64,000 nt of DNA from Diphasiastrum complanatum. Its lineage: Eukaryota > Streptophyta > Lycopodiopsida > Lycopodiales > Lycopodiaceae. Positions within the stretch are counted from its first letter, which is position 1; each line of letters starts with the position of its first letter. A program made the translations under genes and the position numbers. Below are positions 33,761 through 45,991 of the stretch, in pieces. The notes under the pieces are model-generated. The model was not told where the DNA came from and ran no database searches. It saw only the letters and a program-made list of their open reading frames with translations. Where the stretch lies: assembly GCA_029204225.1 (NCBI GenBank), contig MU832240.1, forward strand, positions 17,065 through 81,064. The letters are read 5' to 3'.

Positions 33761-34112
33761 CACTCTTATTCTACGATACTTAACCTAACCCTTGCCGAAA
33801 ACCATGTTTTTGTGGGTAGCAGCAATTTGTGTATCCTAATTCTAATCCTAAATCCTAATGTAACCCTGACGCTGCTCTATCTATTACATAATACCACTCT
33901 AACCCTAACCCTAATGTAACTCTAAGACTAACCCTTACCCTAATCCTAATGTAACTCTAACCCTAATTCTAATCCTAACCCTAACATAACTCTAACCCTA
34001 ACCCTAACCCTAATATAACTCTAACTCTAACCATAACCTTGATCTAACTCTAACTTCACTCTAATCCTAACCCTAACTCTAATGTAGCCCTAATCCTAAC
34101 ACTAACCCTTAC
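33755..34112. repeat. Degenerate telomere-like tract
   Basis: About 350 bp dominated by CCCTAA, CTCTAA and CCTAAT words, with short exact runs such as CTAACCCTAACCCTAACCCT near 33994. The unit is mostly the 6-base CCCTAA/TTAGGG rather than the 7-base plant TTTAGGG, and it is heavily degenerated. It abuts the 3' end of the PIF1-type helicase gene. Confidence 0.75.
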
Positions 34113-35644
34113 TCCAAAACAAATAGTACAACACTTCGGAATACACAATATTTTGAGTGCACCTCGCCACTCCTACCACATCTGTAAATCGGCCGTCAGT
34201 ATCAGTAATCAACACTCGTACACTTCCTGCATTTCGCACTCTCAATAATGCGACATACAACTGACCATGACTAAATACGGGACGTGGCAAGTACAATCCA
34301 ATAGTCTCCATAGTCTGCCCCTGCGCCTTGTTTATTGTCATGGCGAAAGCTGCTCTAATAGGAGATTGTATTCGTTGTAATTCAAACGGCAAGTTTGAAG
34401 CGCTCGGCACTAAAGGGATCCGTGGAATGAGGACTCTACTCCCAATATTCCTGCCGGTAACTATCTTTGCATCTAAGACTTGTCTACCCAATCTACGAAT
34501 GATGAGTCTCGTACCATTGCACAATCCTTTGTGCGACACGATAGACCGCAACAACATCACTATCATGCCAACCTTCAACACCAATCTATGTGGAGGACAT
34601 CCACTCGGTTGCAAGCTATTCAAAAACTCTACTGGGTACACATCAGAGTCATCACGCTCAACCACGCTATCAGCACTATAAAATGTGCAAGCTTCTTAAA
34701 AAATCAACATCCATGTAACGTCGTGCAATATCGGGGAAAGTGAACGAAATCAATTCACACACATCTTGCGTCCTTAGACACATACACTCTGGCAAAGAAA
34801 TCAAATCCAAACCTCGCAGCACAAATGTGGGCTCACGACCATCTCCAATACTCAACAAATACTCTATGAACCTCGACTGCTCGTTCCTATCGGCTCCCTC
34901 CACACCCATAACACGCATGTTCATTGACAGTTTGTGCACTTCCATATATTTTCACAAACGCAAACACTTCAGTGAAGTGCTCACAATCTGTGCACGAATG
35001 TCCCGTCGTACCACCGGGAGTACCTAACAAAAATCACCACCAAAAACGATCGGAATCCCTCCAAATGGAGTATCAATACCCAATATGTCCCGTAAAGACG
35101 GATCCACACACTCAATGGCATACTTATGTACCATGGGAGCCTTGTACCAAATAATAAGTCGACATGCCATCAAAAGCTTACCTAACGGAGACCGTTTCGA
35201 GATGTTGCAGGTCGAGCTTTCATTCAATTCCGTCGGAGGAATCCTAAATCTAGAGTGTGCGGTCCTACCACCTTTCATTAACAGTGCAGCGATCCTCGAT
35301 GATGCAACTGCCAGTGCTATCCAACCTTGTGCATGCACGTACAATAGCATGACACCATAGAGAAACATCTTACCCGTAACACCCGGACCATCTACAAAGA
35401 ACACTCCACCCACTCTTCGTACCACATGCTCACGTACTACACGATCAAAAATCACACGTTGGTCTACATTCAATCTCTCGATGTCAGCCTCTACGTCTAG
35501 AAGGGTCTCATCGAGAAATATCTCCTTGCGAAATAGTGGAGAAAACTCGACATCGCTATTGGGAAGTGTGAAGCCAAAATTTGTCAATGACTTTCCCGAT
35601 GCCTGCATGTGCGTCTCCACGTCTAGAAGAGCCCTATCTACCAA
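34102..35644 (-). pseudogene. Helitron PIF1-type helicase domain
   Basis: The helicase half of the Helitron RepHel protein, which unwinds DNA during rolling-circle transposition. Visible in order: NVDQRVIFDRVV; Walker A as GPGVTGKMFLY (normally GPGGTGKTFLY, two changes but Lys kept); ASSRIAALLMKGGRTAHSRF; IVFGGDFC (usually FGGDFRQ); a break 35023-34946; LSMNMRV; then CNGTRLIIRRLG, IPRIPLVPS, RAAFAMTINKAQGQTMETIG and FSHGQLYVALLRV (usually ALSRV). A stop or shift at 34665-34676 and the gap near 35020 disrupt it. It ends at 34102 beside the telomere-like tract. Confidence 0.9.
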
Positions 35645-35647
35645 AAT

Positions 35648-36357
35648 CTAACTCATAGTAACGGTCTCGCACGTTACTGGCTGTCCTAACTCCTCCGCAT
35701 AATCCTCTACTAAATGGGGCTCTATACTCGTCCAAAGATCTAATGGGTCAGAAAGGGCACATGTCCAAAGAAGTACAGCGAACATGAGCCGAAGTTGCGA
35801 CGGAGTCCCCCATGACACTGCCTTCAGCAGGCAATTACTCCATTCCATCGCATCGTTGATAAGAAGTCTATGCTTGCAAGCATCTCTGAATGACAAAAAC
35901 AACTCACCGTCGATTGTGCGCAAGTCCTCAACCTTTTTGCACCTCTTACATGAGCCAAAAGAAATCGCAAATAAAATCGCTCTCCTTCAGACGGATGGAC
36001 AAAATACATACGTCCAATGGCCAAAATGGACTGCGCATTGATTCTATGGGTCCACCTTCGCACTCTCCTATTGTAAACGTATAACCGTGGCAAGTCTTGG
36101 TACAACAACTCTTGGGCCTCCGAATCTCCACTTCTATTCAGTTCAAAAAAAGCTGTCAAAGTGGTACTCAAATGACCTTCTACGACCTCCTCTAAATCGG
36201 CTCCCTCAGTAAAGTATACCAACTCCTGTCCAGCCAGATGAACTGCCAATCGAGTCACAACTGGCTTATGAGCACCCATAGAAATCCCAAATAGTCGCCA
36301 GCAAGCCTCACTTGCAGAGAAATATCGAGCATTCAAAAATTGCTCTATCCCATTCAC
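35648..36357 (-). pseudogene. Helitron RepHel central region
   Basis: Contains the conserved Helitron block between Rep and helicase: IEQFLNARYFSASEACWRLF, KPVVTRLAVHLAGQELVYF, YNRRVRRWTHRI, SILAIGRMYFVHPSEGERFY, LRFLLAHVRGAKRLRT. A frameshift near 35890-35920 leads to DGELFLSFRDACKHRLLIND and a second segment ending at 35648. Strong family match. Confidence 0.88.
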
Positions 36358-36404
36358 TGGCGCAATTGACCACCACCCCCCATAGCCTCTGCCGTAATGA
36401 TATC

Positions 36405-36946
36405 TGGTCCCTTGTACACGTACTTTTACAAATACTTCACACTATGTATATGTACACATATCTATACGTTGATGTGACACTGAAAATGTAGTGTCAACCA
36501 TCTACTGTACGGTACTACCCACCTGTTATCTAAATCTATTCCATGCGACTTCACCTTCTCTCCATTGTCTCTATGCCTATACAAAAGATACCCATTCACT
36601 ATCGATGTTTCATCAATAAAATTCCTTGGGTAGTTCTTCGAGCATCTTCCATCCTTCATGCACGGTGCATTTGGAAAAGTTGTTCCGCATGGGCCGTGCA
36701 TCATACATGTCCTCACTATCTTGTACAACTCCGGATCATCTCCTCTCACTCTGCGCATACGACACAATCGTAATCTCCAACAGTGATGGGTTTGCTCCAC
36801 TCCTCCAATATAATCAATAGGTGGGCATGGGGCAATCCTCTCTTCTGAAACTCTACAACATGAAGCCTTCCTATAATGCGCCCAAATATTCCATCCTTCT
36901 TCAACAAATCAATCAAATGTTGAAGCTTCATAACCCTCGACACCAA
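36405..36946 (-). pseudogene. Helitron Rep (HUH) nuclease domain
   Basis: The replication-initiator nuclease that nicks DNA to start Helitron transposition. Visible: VVEFQKRGLPHAHLLIIL, with the HUH histidine pair H-A-H; then LYKIVRTCMMHGPCG, CMKDGRCSKNYPRNF, GYLLYRHRDNGEKV, LDNRWVVPYSRWL and HINV. The catalytic two-Tyr motif is recognisable as KYL-stop-KYVYKGPDI: both Tyr are present but TAA (36428-36426) sits between them. Frame changes occur near 36750-36800 and 36460. Confidence 0.88.
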
Positions 36947-37135
36947 ATCGGGCCTATTTGTAGGTGTCTGTCAAAATCTCAACTCCCTCCTCACTTCTGA
37001 CCAATTTGGGTTCACCTCATTGTGATAAACAAATCAGGAGAACCCAACTCCCTAACGACGACCATAGCATCCTGGTACTGTTGATGCATATGACGCGGTG
37101 AACCGATATAAGATGATGGCAGACTATTTGCTGCC

Positions 37136-38207
37136 CTATGTCCCTGGCGGAAGGGATCTATCTAGATCCACCCCAAGAGATGCAAAGGCCAAGGAGTTAT
37201 TATAACTCCGAACGTGTTTTCTAAAATGAGCTCCCACGTCATCAGAAGTCGTGTACAAACTAAGGAGATAAAGAGGCGGTGATGGCATCAAAGGCAAACA
37301 TACCTTGTCTTTCATGCAATAGAAAGAGCTATTTCTTTCTGCTCTCCATCTTACTGCCGAACAATGACCGCACACAAACTCCATCTCTCCAAGATCATGG
37401 CATGCTGGTGTTTGAAGCGATCTAGCTACTTCAAATGACCCCATCTAGAGTGTGAGACTTCTGTGACTACGGGTTTTTGCAAAGACAAAAGCAAGGTCCG
37501 ATGTCTTCGCTTAGCTTGGTACCTGCAATTCAACCTTCTACTCCTAGCAGATCTGGATTCTACTTCTGGAGTTCTATATGATGGGTGATTACGCACATGC
37601 TCGGGTGTAACAAACACTGTTGTTGTAGAGTCCACCCCCTCCATAACATCGAATCCAATGTAACATGCATAATCGATCCTACACCCAATATATCAATCTC
37701 TCTTCTGATATCGTCATGGGACGTCAAATGTGTATCCTCTTCCTCTTCCTGAACGGTAAATTGCAAAGCCCTGGCTTTACATATTGCCATATACCTACGA
37801 CGAATCCTCATCTTCCTCTCACTTCTGGATTCCGCTTCAGGAGTTAAATATGAAAGATTACTACGAACATGTTCGGGTGTAACCAACTCTACCCTCTCCG
37901 CTGCTACCCCTATCTTGGATGACCTAAACTGGGTGGATGAAAATGCACTACTTCCAACAAACTCTACAAAAAGACATTGAGATGATGGTACCATGACATG
38001 ATGTAATGTCAACGGATGATAGCTATGCAGAGGCACGCCTACAACCAAACTGGTTTTGCTACTCCTGATGTGCTCTACTGCACCACTGCTAAGTGATTGT
38101 ACACTGGCATCTAAAGTCAATGTACCAGCGCTACGTAGGGACACACCTGCTGTGCCTATACTACATGCTGGCAAAGCCCTACTCTTGGCTTGTCTCCTAC
38201 GAGCCAA
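37136..38207 (-). pseudogene. Helitron protein N-terminal region
   Basis: ATG 38207 opens MARRRQAKSRALPACSIGTA, a basic start. Two near-duplicate stretches then appear: TPEHVRSNLSYLTPEAESRS with KMRIRRRYMAICKARALQF, and TPEHVRNHPSYRTPEVESRS with RRLNCRYQAKRRHRTLLL (37600-37460). These resemble internal repeats of a short basic motif. The segment 37444-37136 (CHDLGEMEFVCGHCSAVRWR, a CxxC pair) fits the cysteine-rich region that precedes Rep in plant Helitrons. Frameshifts near 37560 and 37430 break it. The first 220 bp are duplicated inversely at 30204-30431. Confidence 0.75.
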
Positions 38208-38392
38208 TCTCTTCCTTCTGGCGGATGTGCTTTCAGAAACCGGAGTTCTATATGAAACATTGTTTCGTACAAACTCCGGAGGAACTACTTATTGGTTGGG
38301 GTTTTCAAACATGATATTCACAACCTTTGTTCATTTATCCTGCAAGTCAAAGTTAACATGGATTTCGTCAGAATCAAGCAAACAATAGCGAC

Positions 38393-38462
<70 letters not shown>

Positions 38463-39300
38463 CATGGATACCTATCAAAAATAGTAAACATGACACTCTA
38501 TTTTAAGTAGACATCCTACTATATTTTAAATTGTAATTTATCACTTTTGAACATAAAGAAGGATTATGACTCAAATTTTATGTTAAAAATAGTCTTGTTT
38601 GACTTGTACTGGTGGTTTCAGGCGGATGTGCTTTCTATATGAAACAATGTTTTGTACAAACTCCGGAGTAACTACTTGTTGGTTGGGGTTTGAGAGACAG
38701 AATAATGATTTAAACTTGTATTTAGAGAGTGAGAGATAGAATAATGATTTGTGGATCCAAAATCAATGTTTCACTCTAGATCAATCACATAAAGTTTGCT
38801 TAGCCTGATTATGGGTCATATTATAAAATCACTTTAAGCTAATCATCCATATAGTCAATGCAAAGAACTCAGAAAATAGAGCAATATTGTTTTCTACATC
38901 ACTTGAATCGGAGCTCATACTTAGAAGATATTTTACTTGAAAGAAAGTTAAGAAATTCCGTAAAAGGCGTAAAACGTCACCTAACTGAATAGGATCTTTA
39001 AAAATCTCAGTCAAACTGAAATCAAATATTGTCATGCATATACTTGCTGGAATCAGCTCAAAGAGTAAAAATATATTGTAGTTATGACTTTTTGAATTTA
39101 AGTCATTATTTTAATACTTTTATTGATAAAAGCATTTTTAACACTTACTTACAAAAAATTTAAATCCAAACAAATAATTAAATACAGTCTACTAATGTGT
39201 GTGAGCACACTATTTTCATTGTTCTTCCGACTTGGATATCTTCTTTACATGACGAGCATCCGAAAATGAAGGTAAAAGAAATTATACATTCAAGAAAATA
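37984..39300 (-). repeat. Right arm of large inverted repeat: Helitron 5' region, copy 1
   Basis: Matches 29085-30431 in opposite orientation. From outside in: ATTTTCTTGAATGTATAATT end, ACATGACGAGCATCCG, the MTIFDFSLTEIFKDPIQ frame (39035-38829), a repeated TCCGGAGTTTGTACGAAACA motif, the AG tract at 38394-38458, and the start of the Helitron protein. Unlike the left arm it continues into the Rep/helicase gene, so it is the native copy. Confidence 0.85.
38394..38458. repeat. (AG)n microsatellite, 65 bp
   Basis: Counterpart of 29941-30017 in the other inverted-repeat arm; shorter by 12 bp. Confidence 0.95.
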
Positions 39301-39906
39301 CCATTATTTGCAAAGAATCACAATGATCATATGGTGAAGGACATCCTATAAAGAATCTAAACACTATGCCTGAAAATTAGGCAAGAATAAACAGGTTCGT
39401 GTGTTAGATCATAGTGGGATGGTTGAAGACTTTGGGTAACTGTACTCGTCTTTGAAGGCATTCTATGTTGATCGTTTTTAACTACAGACTATAGTCATGC
39501 AAAATTCAAGCGTAGAAGAAAGTGGTTACCTGAAAATGCACAAATTTGCATGCCCAGAATATCTCTCGACGAACATTTGGGAGGTCAATTCTATTCTACT
39601 TGATTTTTGCAATTGATGTCCACATCAGCTGAAGTGGTCAATTCTACTCTATTGGTGTTGCTTGTACTAGGACTGATATGGTTGCAAGCGACAATTCATT
39701 CAGCACTGGTAGCATGAGTATAACAAAAACTCTATGATTCTACTAACGTACATGTGCAATCACAAACTATATAAGAGGAGCTTCTTGATATTTACTTTTG
39801 CAACTTCTTAAAGTTATTATTGTTGACTATAATCAGTGGGAACTTGAAAAACTGTGGCTTCTAAGTTCAAACTGTACTCAATGGGATGATACGTTGTGGT
39901 AAGTGT

Positions 39907-40035
39907 GATGTTGTGAGAACTTGTTGGGTTATTGATCCTCTCAAAGTTTCATACTTGAAGAAGATTAGAGTTATAACCAGATCATCTTTTTTTGCACACA
40001 GCTATGTTTCATGTTACTCAAACCCCCTATAGAGA

Positions 40036-40110
<75 letters not shown>
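39907..40110. repeat. Direct repeat copy 1 ending in (TG)16(AG)21
   Basis: GTGAGAACTTGTTGGGTTAT through AAACCCCCTATAGAGAATG, then TG 40037-40068 and AG 40069-40110. It recurs at 40612-40816, about 700 bp to the right. 39301-39906 holds no recognisable gene. Confidence 0.85.
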
Positions 40111-40115
<5 letters not shown>

Positions 40116-40611
40116 AAAAAGACTCATACTTGTTGCTCAACTTCTACGTAGAAACTAATAAAAATGTGGTTCCTTGTCAAGTAATGCCTCAACTTGGTTG
40201 ATAGAGGCAGGGCGTGAAGTATAACCTCAGTAGATTGGTTCTTGTCAGACATGAGTGTGTGAGCAGAGGACTGGTTTCCTGACGCATCGCTATGGCTGAA
40301 AGAGATGAACATGGTCCAATGCTAGGGTCCCCTTTCCTGGAAAGAAATGTTGTTTCAAGCTTAACCTCTGCAGAGTTTGTGTCATTCACAAAAGTTTGTG
40401 CTCTGACTACTGGAAAAGTAGCCATATTGAATGCTAGCAGCCTACATGAACTGCTCGACTGCTATGTTTGCATCAGTTCCATGTATCCTCCTATATATCA
40501 GGTTTGTTGGTGTTAGATATCACGTGCAGTATGTATCAGTTGTTCGTTACCTTCCACTATGAAGCATACCCGAGTGTCACGGTTTGGATGTACTTCTTAT
40601 ACCTATGAGGT

Positions 40612-40733
40612 TGTGAGAACTTGTTGGGTTATCGATCCTCTCAAAGTTTTGTACTTGAAAAAGATAAGAGTTATAAACATCTCATCTTTTTTTGCACACA
40701 ACTATGTTTCCCGTTACTCAAACCCCCTATAGA

Positions 40734-40816
<83 letters not shown>
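40612..40816. repeat. Direct repeat copy 2 ending in (TG)16(AG)25
   Basis: Same order as copy 1 with about a dozen substitutions and a slightly longer AG tract (40767-40816). The intervening 40111-40611 contains no recognised gene. Confidence 0.85.
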
Positions 40817-40817
<1 letters not shown>

Positions 40818-41051
40818 ATAAAAAGACTCATATTTGTTGCAATATGTTGTAAACAACTGGAACGATAGTATCATCAATCTCAATCACGTTGCTACAAGTC
40901 CTAATCGACACCAATGCATATAGTCTCGAGAGTAGCTTGGCATCGAGCTTGAGCATTTCTCTGACACATAACAGGCAATGCCCAGTAGGGGTAGGAACTC
41001 TGATGCAAGGTAGATTTTTCGTTTGTCATTTTTGATAAAAAGTGAAAACGC

Positions 41052-41155
<104 letters not shown>

Positions 41156-41469
41156 CTTCAACATGTCTCAATGAGTGAGAGAAATTAGATTTCACAAAGA
41201 ATCTCACCTAACCAGATATGATATCTTGTAAGGCATGAGAGATGAAGATCGATTAGTCGTTTCTAGTGGCACTGTTGCGTCTTTTGGGTTTTCCAGGGTT
41301 TGGCTTGCGATGCTTTTCCACGGGAGATGGCCAACGTTTGAAAAGTGCAAATTGGCAAACGAGGCTACTGCTATTGTTGTTGAATTGCGGCCATGGACAT
41401 TGGCATGGAGATGGTTTGAGAAATTGAATTTGGTCTTACAGCATAACAGGTTTAAACGAAGCTAAAAGA

Positions 41470-41700
41470 ACTTACAGTACAAAGCACCATAAAGTGAAAC
41501 AAGTTTTAGGATACCCAGTTATTACCTGCCACCATCCCACAAAACACAACCACACAAGTTAGTTTAGTGAGGAAGACAGGTGTCATAACTGACATCAGTT
41601 GTCATCCATGTCTGAAACAAGATTCACTATCAGCTTAAATAAAATTCACAATCATTAGTCCAATCTTCCCTACCATGCATTCTACCATATCATAGGTCTT
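41470..41700. repeat. Three-copy dispersed repeat, copy 1
   Basis: Shares ACCATAAAGTGAAACAAG, TTACCTGCCACCATCCCACA and GAAACAAGATTCACTA with 43682-44015 and 45992-46310; it is the most diverged copy. No protein is encoded. Confidence 0.7.
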
Positions 41701-43681
41701 GCTTTAATACCACCATATAAGGGCATCCACCACAGTGATCAATATAAGACAAATAATCCTTTAGTTACATAACATTAACATAGCTTTACACTGGTGAAGC
41801 CCTAATCAATCACAACAAGTGAAAAAGGTGTAGTTTGGTCATAGAGGTCGGTAATAGGACATCTCTATGCCATCTTGTACCCATCAGTACTAGTGAAGTT
41901 TTTTGGTACTTGATGGACCCTATGTACAAACGCTTGGGCAAATCCATGCCATTCAGGTTAACCATACACTGCATCGATTCATCACATTAAGATGCCGAAC
42001 AACTGTAACTTAATAAACCGCTATAGTCCATTATTGTGTTTTGATGCAGCAAGTAAAGTGCGTAAGTTTTCATAGGTATTCGGGTACCTCTGTACCATCC
42101 TGACCCTGAAGACTATTACCATAGTCTTCTACAAGTGTGGTAGATACTAAGGCTTTCCAGTGCCACTATACATGCACTTAAACTCATGAATACATATGAG
42201 AACAGATTATTATCACTGATGTAGGTAAGGTTCCTTACATATGGTTTTTCTTTTGTCATATGTCTTGTTGTTATTTTTGAATGATTACTTACTCGTATCA
42301 TTTTATTCATACTTTATTGATTACATAAAGCTTTTTAAGAAATGTCGTAAAGTATACTTCTAGCATTTCACATATTCTTAAACGGTTATGGAGGATAAAG
42401 AATTTTACTATTCTACACCATCATTCACGAAATCCCATTCAAGTAATTGTGGTTTTTTTTGGAGTCATACCTGACTATGATTAGTAGATTCCTCTTGAGA
42501 GGTCGACATGATCATTTCTTCCACTTGGTTTTGGCACAAGTCCTAATAGCATTATGATTATCGAGCCACGAGTTTCAAGTCATTATCATACATCTTTCTA
42601 GAGGTACAATGTTTCAAGGTAAGTTGTTGATTCCTAGGAGTGGAATGCCTATTCTTCAAGAGCTACAAGCTTTAGTTACTAAGAATCCGTTATTATGGAT
42701 CGTTTTTAATTATCAACCTTACGTTCGATGCCTTTCCTACATCTTGATTTAGAGTAAGCATAAAACATCGAATATAGAGTTCAATTGGAGCTCATGCCTT
42801 TTTTGGGGAACTTCTTTAGCAACACCTTATTACAAGCGAGTGGAGCTTTATGGTGTGGAGGAGTGTAATACTTGCTATAACAATTTGAAAAGAGGGCGCC
42901 CATATAGTGTGTGCATAGAAGGATATACAACCATAAAATTAGCTCATTCAATCACAAGAAGTTAGTGATTGACCAGTTAGCTGTGAGAAATCATGCTAAA
43001 AAATGCGCGGATTCCTTCTAGCGCTGCTAGTAGCACATAGAGTGGTGCAAAACTAAAAGTAGAATCATGGCAAGACAACAATCAGCTATTGTGGCAAACC
43101 TTTCTATATCAGTGACAACAAACAACAAGTTTTTCATTGCTTACATCAATCATAAAGGCAATGCTTGAAAATAGTTCACTGGCCAGTTGCCAGGTTGAAT
43201 GCTTACCAAATGTGAATAAACAAGCTCCAAATTCCAATTGCAGAGAGTGTGATCCAGTGCACCACCGTGGGCTTGGATATTACCACTTTGTTGATGAAAA
43301 AAGCCTCTTCATGAAGGCAGAAGCAACGTCGCATTTGATGAAATGAGGAAAGGGAAGAAAGAGGGTGGAGGTCCCTTGCTGGGTCTCCTTCCTTATATAC
43401 TTTTTTTTTTAATTACTCATAAAAGCACAAAGTAATGTGAGTGATCACCATTAGATTAAGATCCCTAAGATCAAGTGAATCCTAGCCATGGAAACAGGAG
43501 ACTTGAGATGCAAGTTAAAAAACTTTTCCCAGAATCCCCAAAGAATATGATTTTGAATTTTCTCCATATCTTTTACATAAGCTATTCATACTTACAAAAG
43601 TGGATTAATTCGGTGTACTTGGTGAAGCCAAAAAAAGAGTTTTTGACGGGGATTTTGCATAGTCAAATGGAGTCCATGAGA
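41701..43681. other. No gene recognised
   Basis: Scattered short frames without known motifs. The frame at 43137-43346 (ECLPNVNKQAPNSNCRECDP) looks protein-like but is unidentified. Confidence 0.4.
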
Positions 43682-44015
43682 GAGTAAGAAGATTTCACAT
43701 AGTCCCTCTTGACAAGTCAAGACCAAACCCTTTGAACCCTTCAATTTATAGCATACCAAGTAAAAATACAACTGTATAAAGTTAAACCGTACAGAGTACC
43801 ATAAAGTGAAGCAAGTTTCAAAACACGTAGCTGTTACCTGCCACCATCCCACACAACAAAACCGCAGAAGTTAGTCGCGTGAGAAAGACAAGTGTCATAG
43901 CTGAGCATCAATTGTTATCCATGTTTGAAATAAGATTCACTACTTTATCAGCTAGATTGCATTTATAACAAGTACGCCCAATCTTCCTGATCATTCATTT
44001 CATAACCTAGCAATA
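43682..44015. repeat. Three-copy dispersed repeat, copy 2
   Basis: Starts AAGATTTCACATAGTCCCTC and ends CCTAGCAATACGTTCT. Nearly collinear with 45992-46310, with a short insertion (AAGTCAAGACC) near 43722. It includes TTACCTGCCACCATCCCACA. Confidence 0.85.
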
Positions 44016-44717
44016 CGTTCTTCCCTTTAACGAAGCCGTATTAGGGCAGAAGCCATACTGATCAATAAAGGAGCATTCTCATCAACCATATTCATGCTAT
44101 AGCTTCTGCTATACCCATAAAACACATGGAAGGACAGCGGTCCATCACATTTCTACAAGCATTACGTGTTGAAAAATGCTTGAAACAATGCTCATACAAA
44201 GAGCCATGGCAAATCGCAGTTCATACAACCACATCTGAGCCAAAAATCAGCGCTGGCCAGTGGCTAGATCCGCCTTAGAGAGGCCGCTGGCCAACGACTA
44301 CTCTCTTTTCAAAAACGGTGCTAGTGAATATCAAACGTTGGCCTGCTATCCAGCGCCTATCATAGGTCGAAAAGGTTGAAAACATACCTGAAAAATTGGC
44401 CACGTATGCTCCTTGGGACAACGATTGATTGTAGTAGTATCCAATTTCAATATGCAAGCCAGGCTTTGCTACTACACAAAGGTAATCACAACAATCTGTG
44501 AGCATTCAATCTTAGCATACATCCTTCATTATCAACAAGGTACCATTTCTCAAATCATTCTCACCTTTGTTTGTAGTATCATTCACACAATTGCTCTTCC
44601 AATAGCATTCACGAGCTTTCTCTTCAATCACAATCACAGTATGGTAGAGCACCAGGAGAGCAAGAATGAGGGAGAGAGAGAGAGCAAGAGAGCATGAGGA
44701 AAAGTGAATAGGGTTGT

Positions 44718-45257
44718 GTGATTTTCCTTTTCTTGAATGTTTTTAGCATCGCCAAGGTGTACGAGGAGCTTAGGAGTAGGGTTTATGGAAAGTTCAATGG
44801 CAGCATCAATCATGTATTGTCGGATGTACAGAAAGACAAGGTGGGATTTGACAATCTCTCTAGTAGGTTTATGCAACCAAAGGAAAAAGACATTAAGCTG
44901 ATTTTTCAGAGACTCACCAGGAAAGAAAATGGAAAGATTATTCATTATGTACCAAATAGAGTGATCAAATCATATGATAGAAGAATTATTTTTGCATTTA
45001 TCACCACATTATCACTTAAAGAAAGGTCTTTTTCAGTTCCAGATTCTAGCTTGATGAAGGTTCATTCTGTTAAAAGCCTAGGTCTGCTCAGAAGGACATC
45101 TCAAAGGTTCAAATCTGCTCATCTTGATGACAATATCAAAGGCAATAGGAGTATCAAAAGAAGGATTCTTATGCAAAGCAGCAAGCTTGCAGGCTTGGAC
45201 TTCTTCATCAGTGAGATGAGCAAGAGCAATCCAAAGCTCAATAGAGATAGGTGCTAG
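44718..45257 (+). CDS. Hypothetical protein, 179 codons
   Basis: An open frame whose protein-like part begins after a possible acceptor TTTTTTAG (about 44748): KVYEELRSRVYGKFNGSINH, FMQPKEKDIKLIFQRLTRKE, NRVIKSYDRRIIFAF. It is basic and helical, of unknown family. The antisense strand at 45078-45335 is also open over part of this range (LSIELWIALAHLTDEEVQ-like), so the coding strand is not certain. Confidence 0.3.
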   Translation: MIFLFLNVFSIAKVYEELRSRVYGKFNGSINHVLSDVQKDKVGFDNLSSRFMQPKEKDIKLIFQRLTRKENGKIIHYVPNRVIKSYDRRIIFAFITTLSLKERSFSVPDSSLMKVHSVKSLGLLRRTSQRFKSAHLDDNIKGNRSIKRRILMQSSKLAGLDFFISEMSKSNPKLNRDRC

Positions 45258-45384
45258 AAAGTTGACAGAAGGAAGGCTCCAAAGTTTATAAGTAGTCTTA
45301 GTAGATTTAAACTCAACGATACGACTCGAAACCAATGTACTTGGCAGCTATTGGCCTGACAAAATTCAAAGGTAGATTGATTCC

Positions 45385-45957
45385 CTACATCACAGATTTT
45401 TTGTGAAAGGACTCTAACTGGGAAGCACTATCTTCATCAAGGTCTTCGGTAAAGATCAAAGAGTGAGGTGAAGTAGGAGCATTGGTAGGGACAGGGGTAT
45501 CAGCAGAGGAGTCACCATTTACTTTTTCCAAACAAGCAAATACTTTTCGAATATGCATATTATAGAAATTTTCCTCAGCAGCAATTTGTTCAGCATAGTT
45601 AGAGAGGTCCATATAAATTTTTTCAACCATGCTAAGGGTTTCCTTCTTTTTAATAAAATCTGTATAAATTTTGATCCAATCCATGATGCACATCAAATCA
45701 ATAAGGGAAATAATTTTACCATCCGGGCCAGCAGCATTAAAAGTAGTCATATCATAAGCAGTAATCAGTTTGTGAACTTCAACAGCTTTCTTCATGCAAC
45801 AAATAATAGTCTGAACGAAAGGACTAGGAGGAGGAAGGGGCTCCCCATAGCCAAGAGTCACTGCATCATGAAACCATCCCGTGGAATACACCATAGAACA
45901 GACCTTGTTAGCCATAAAATACAAGCAAAGATAAAGGTTTGGTACTACCCCGACCAA
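45385..45957 (-). CDS. Hypothetical protein, 190 codons
   Basis: An open frame with AVEVHKLITAYDMTTFNAAG, SLIDLMCIMDWIKIYTDFIK, KKETLSMVEKIYMDLSNYAE, NMHIRKVFACLEKVNGDSSA and an acidic Ser/Pro tail. The composition is protein-like; the family is unknown. It could be a gag-like or accessory protein of an unrecognised element, since it lies between two copies of a dispersed repeat (43682-44015 and 45992-46310). Confidence 0.4.
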   Translation of the reverse strand: MVGVVPNLYLCLYFMANKVCSMVYSTGWFHDAVTLGYGEPLPPPSPFVQTIICCMKKAVEVHKLITAYDMTTFNAAGPDGKIISLIDLMCIMDWIKIYTDFIKKKETLSMVEKIYMDLSNYAEQIAAEENFYNMHIRKVFACLEKVNGDSSADTPVPTNAPTSPHSLIFTEDLDEDSASQLESFHKKSVM

Positions 45958-45991
45958 AGGGTAGTTGGGGTGGCATCAGAGGTGCTAGAGA

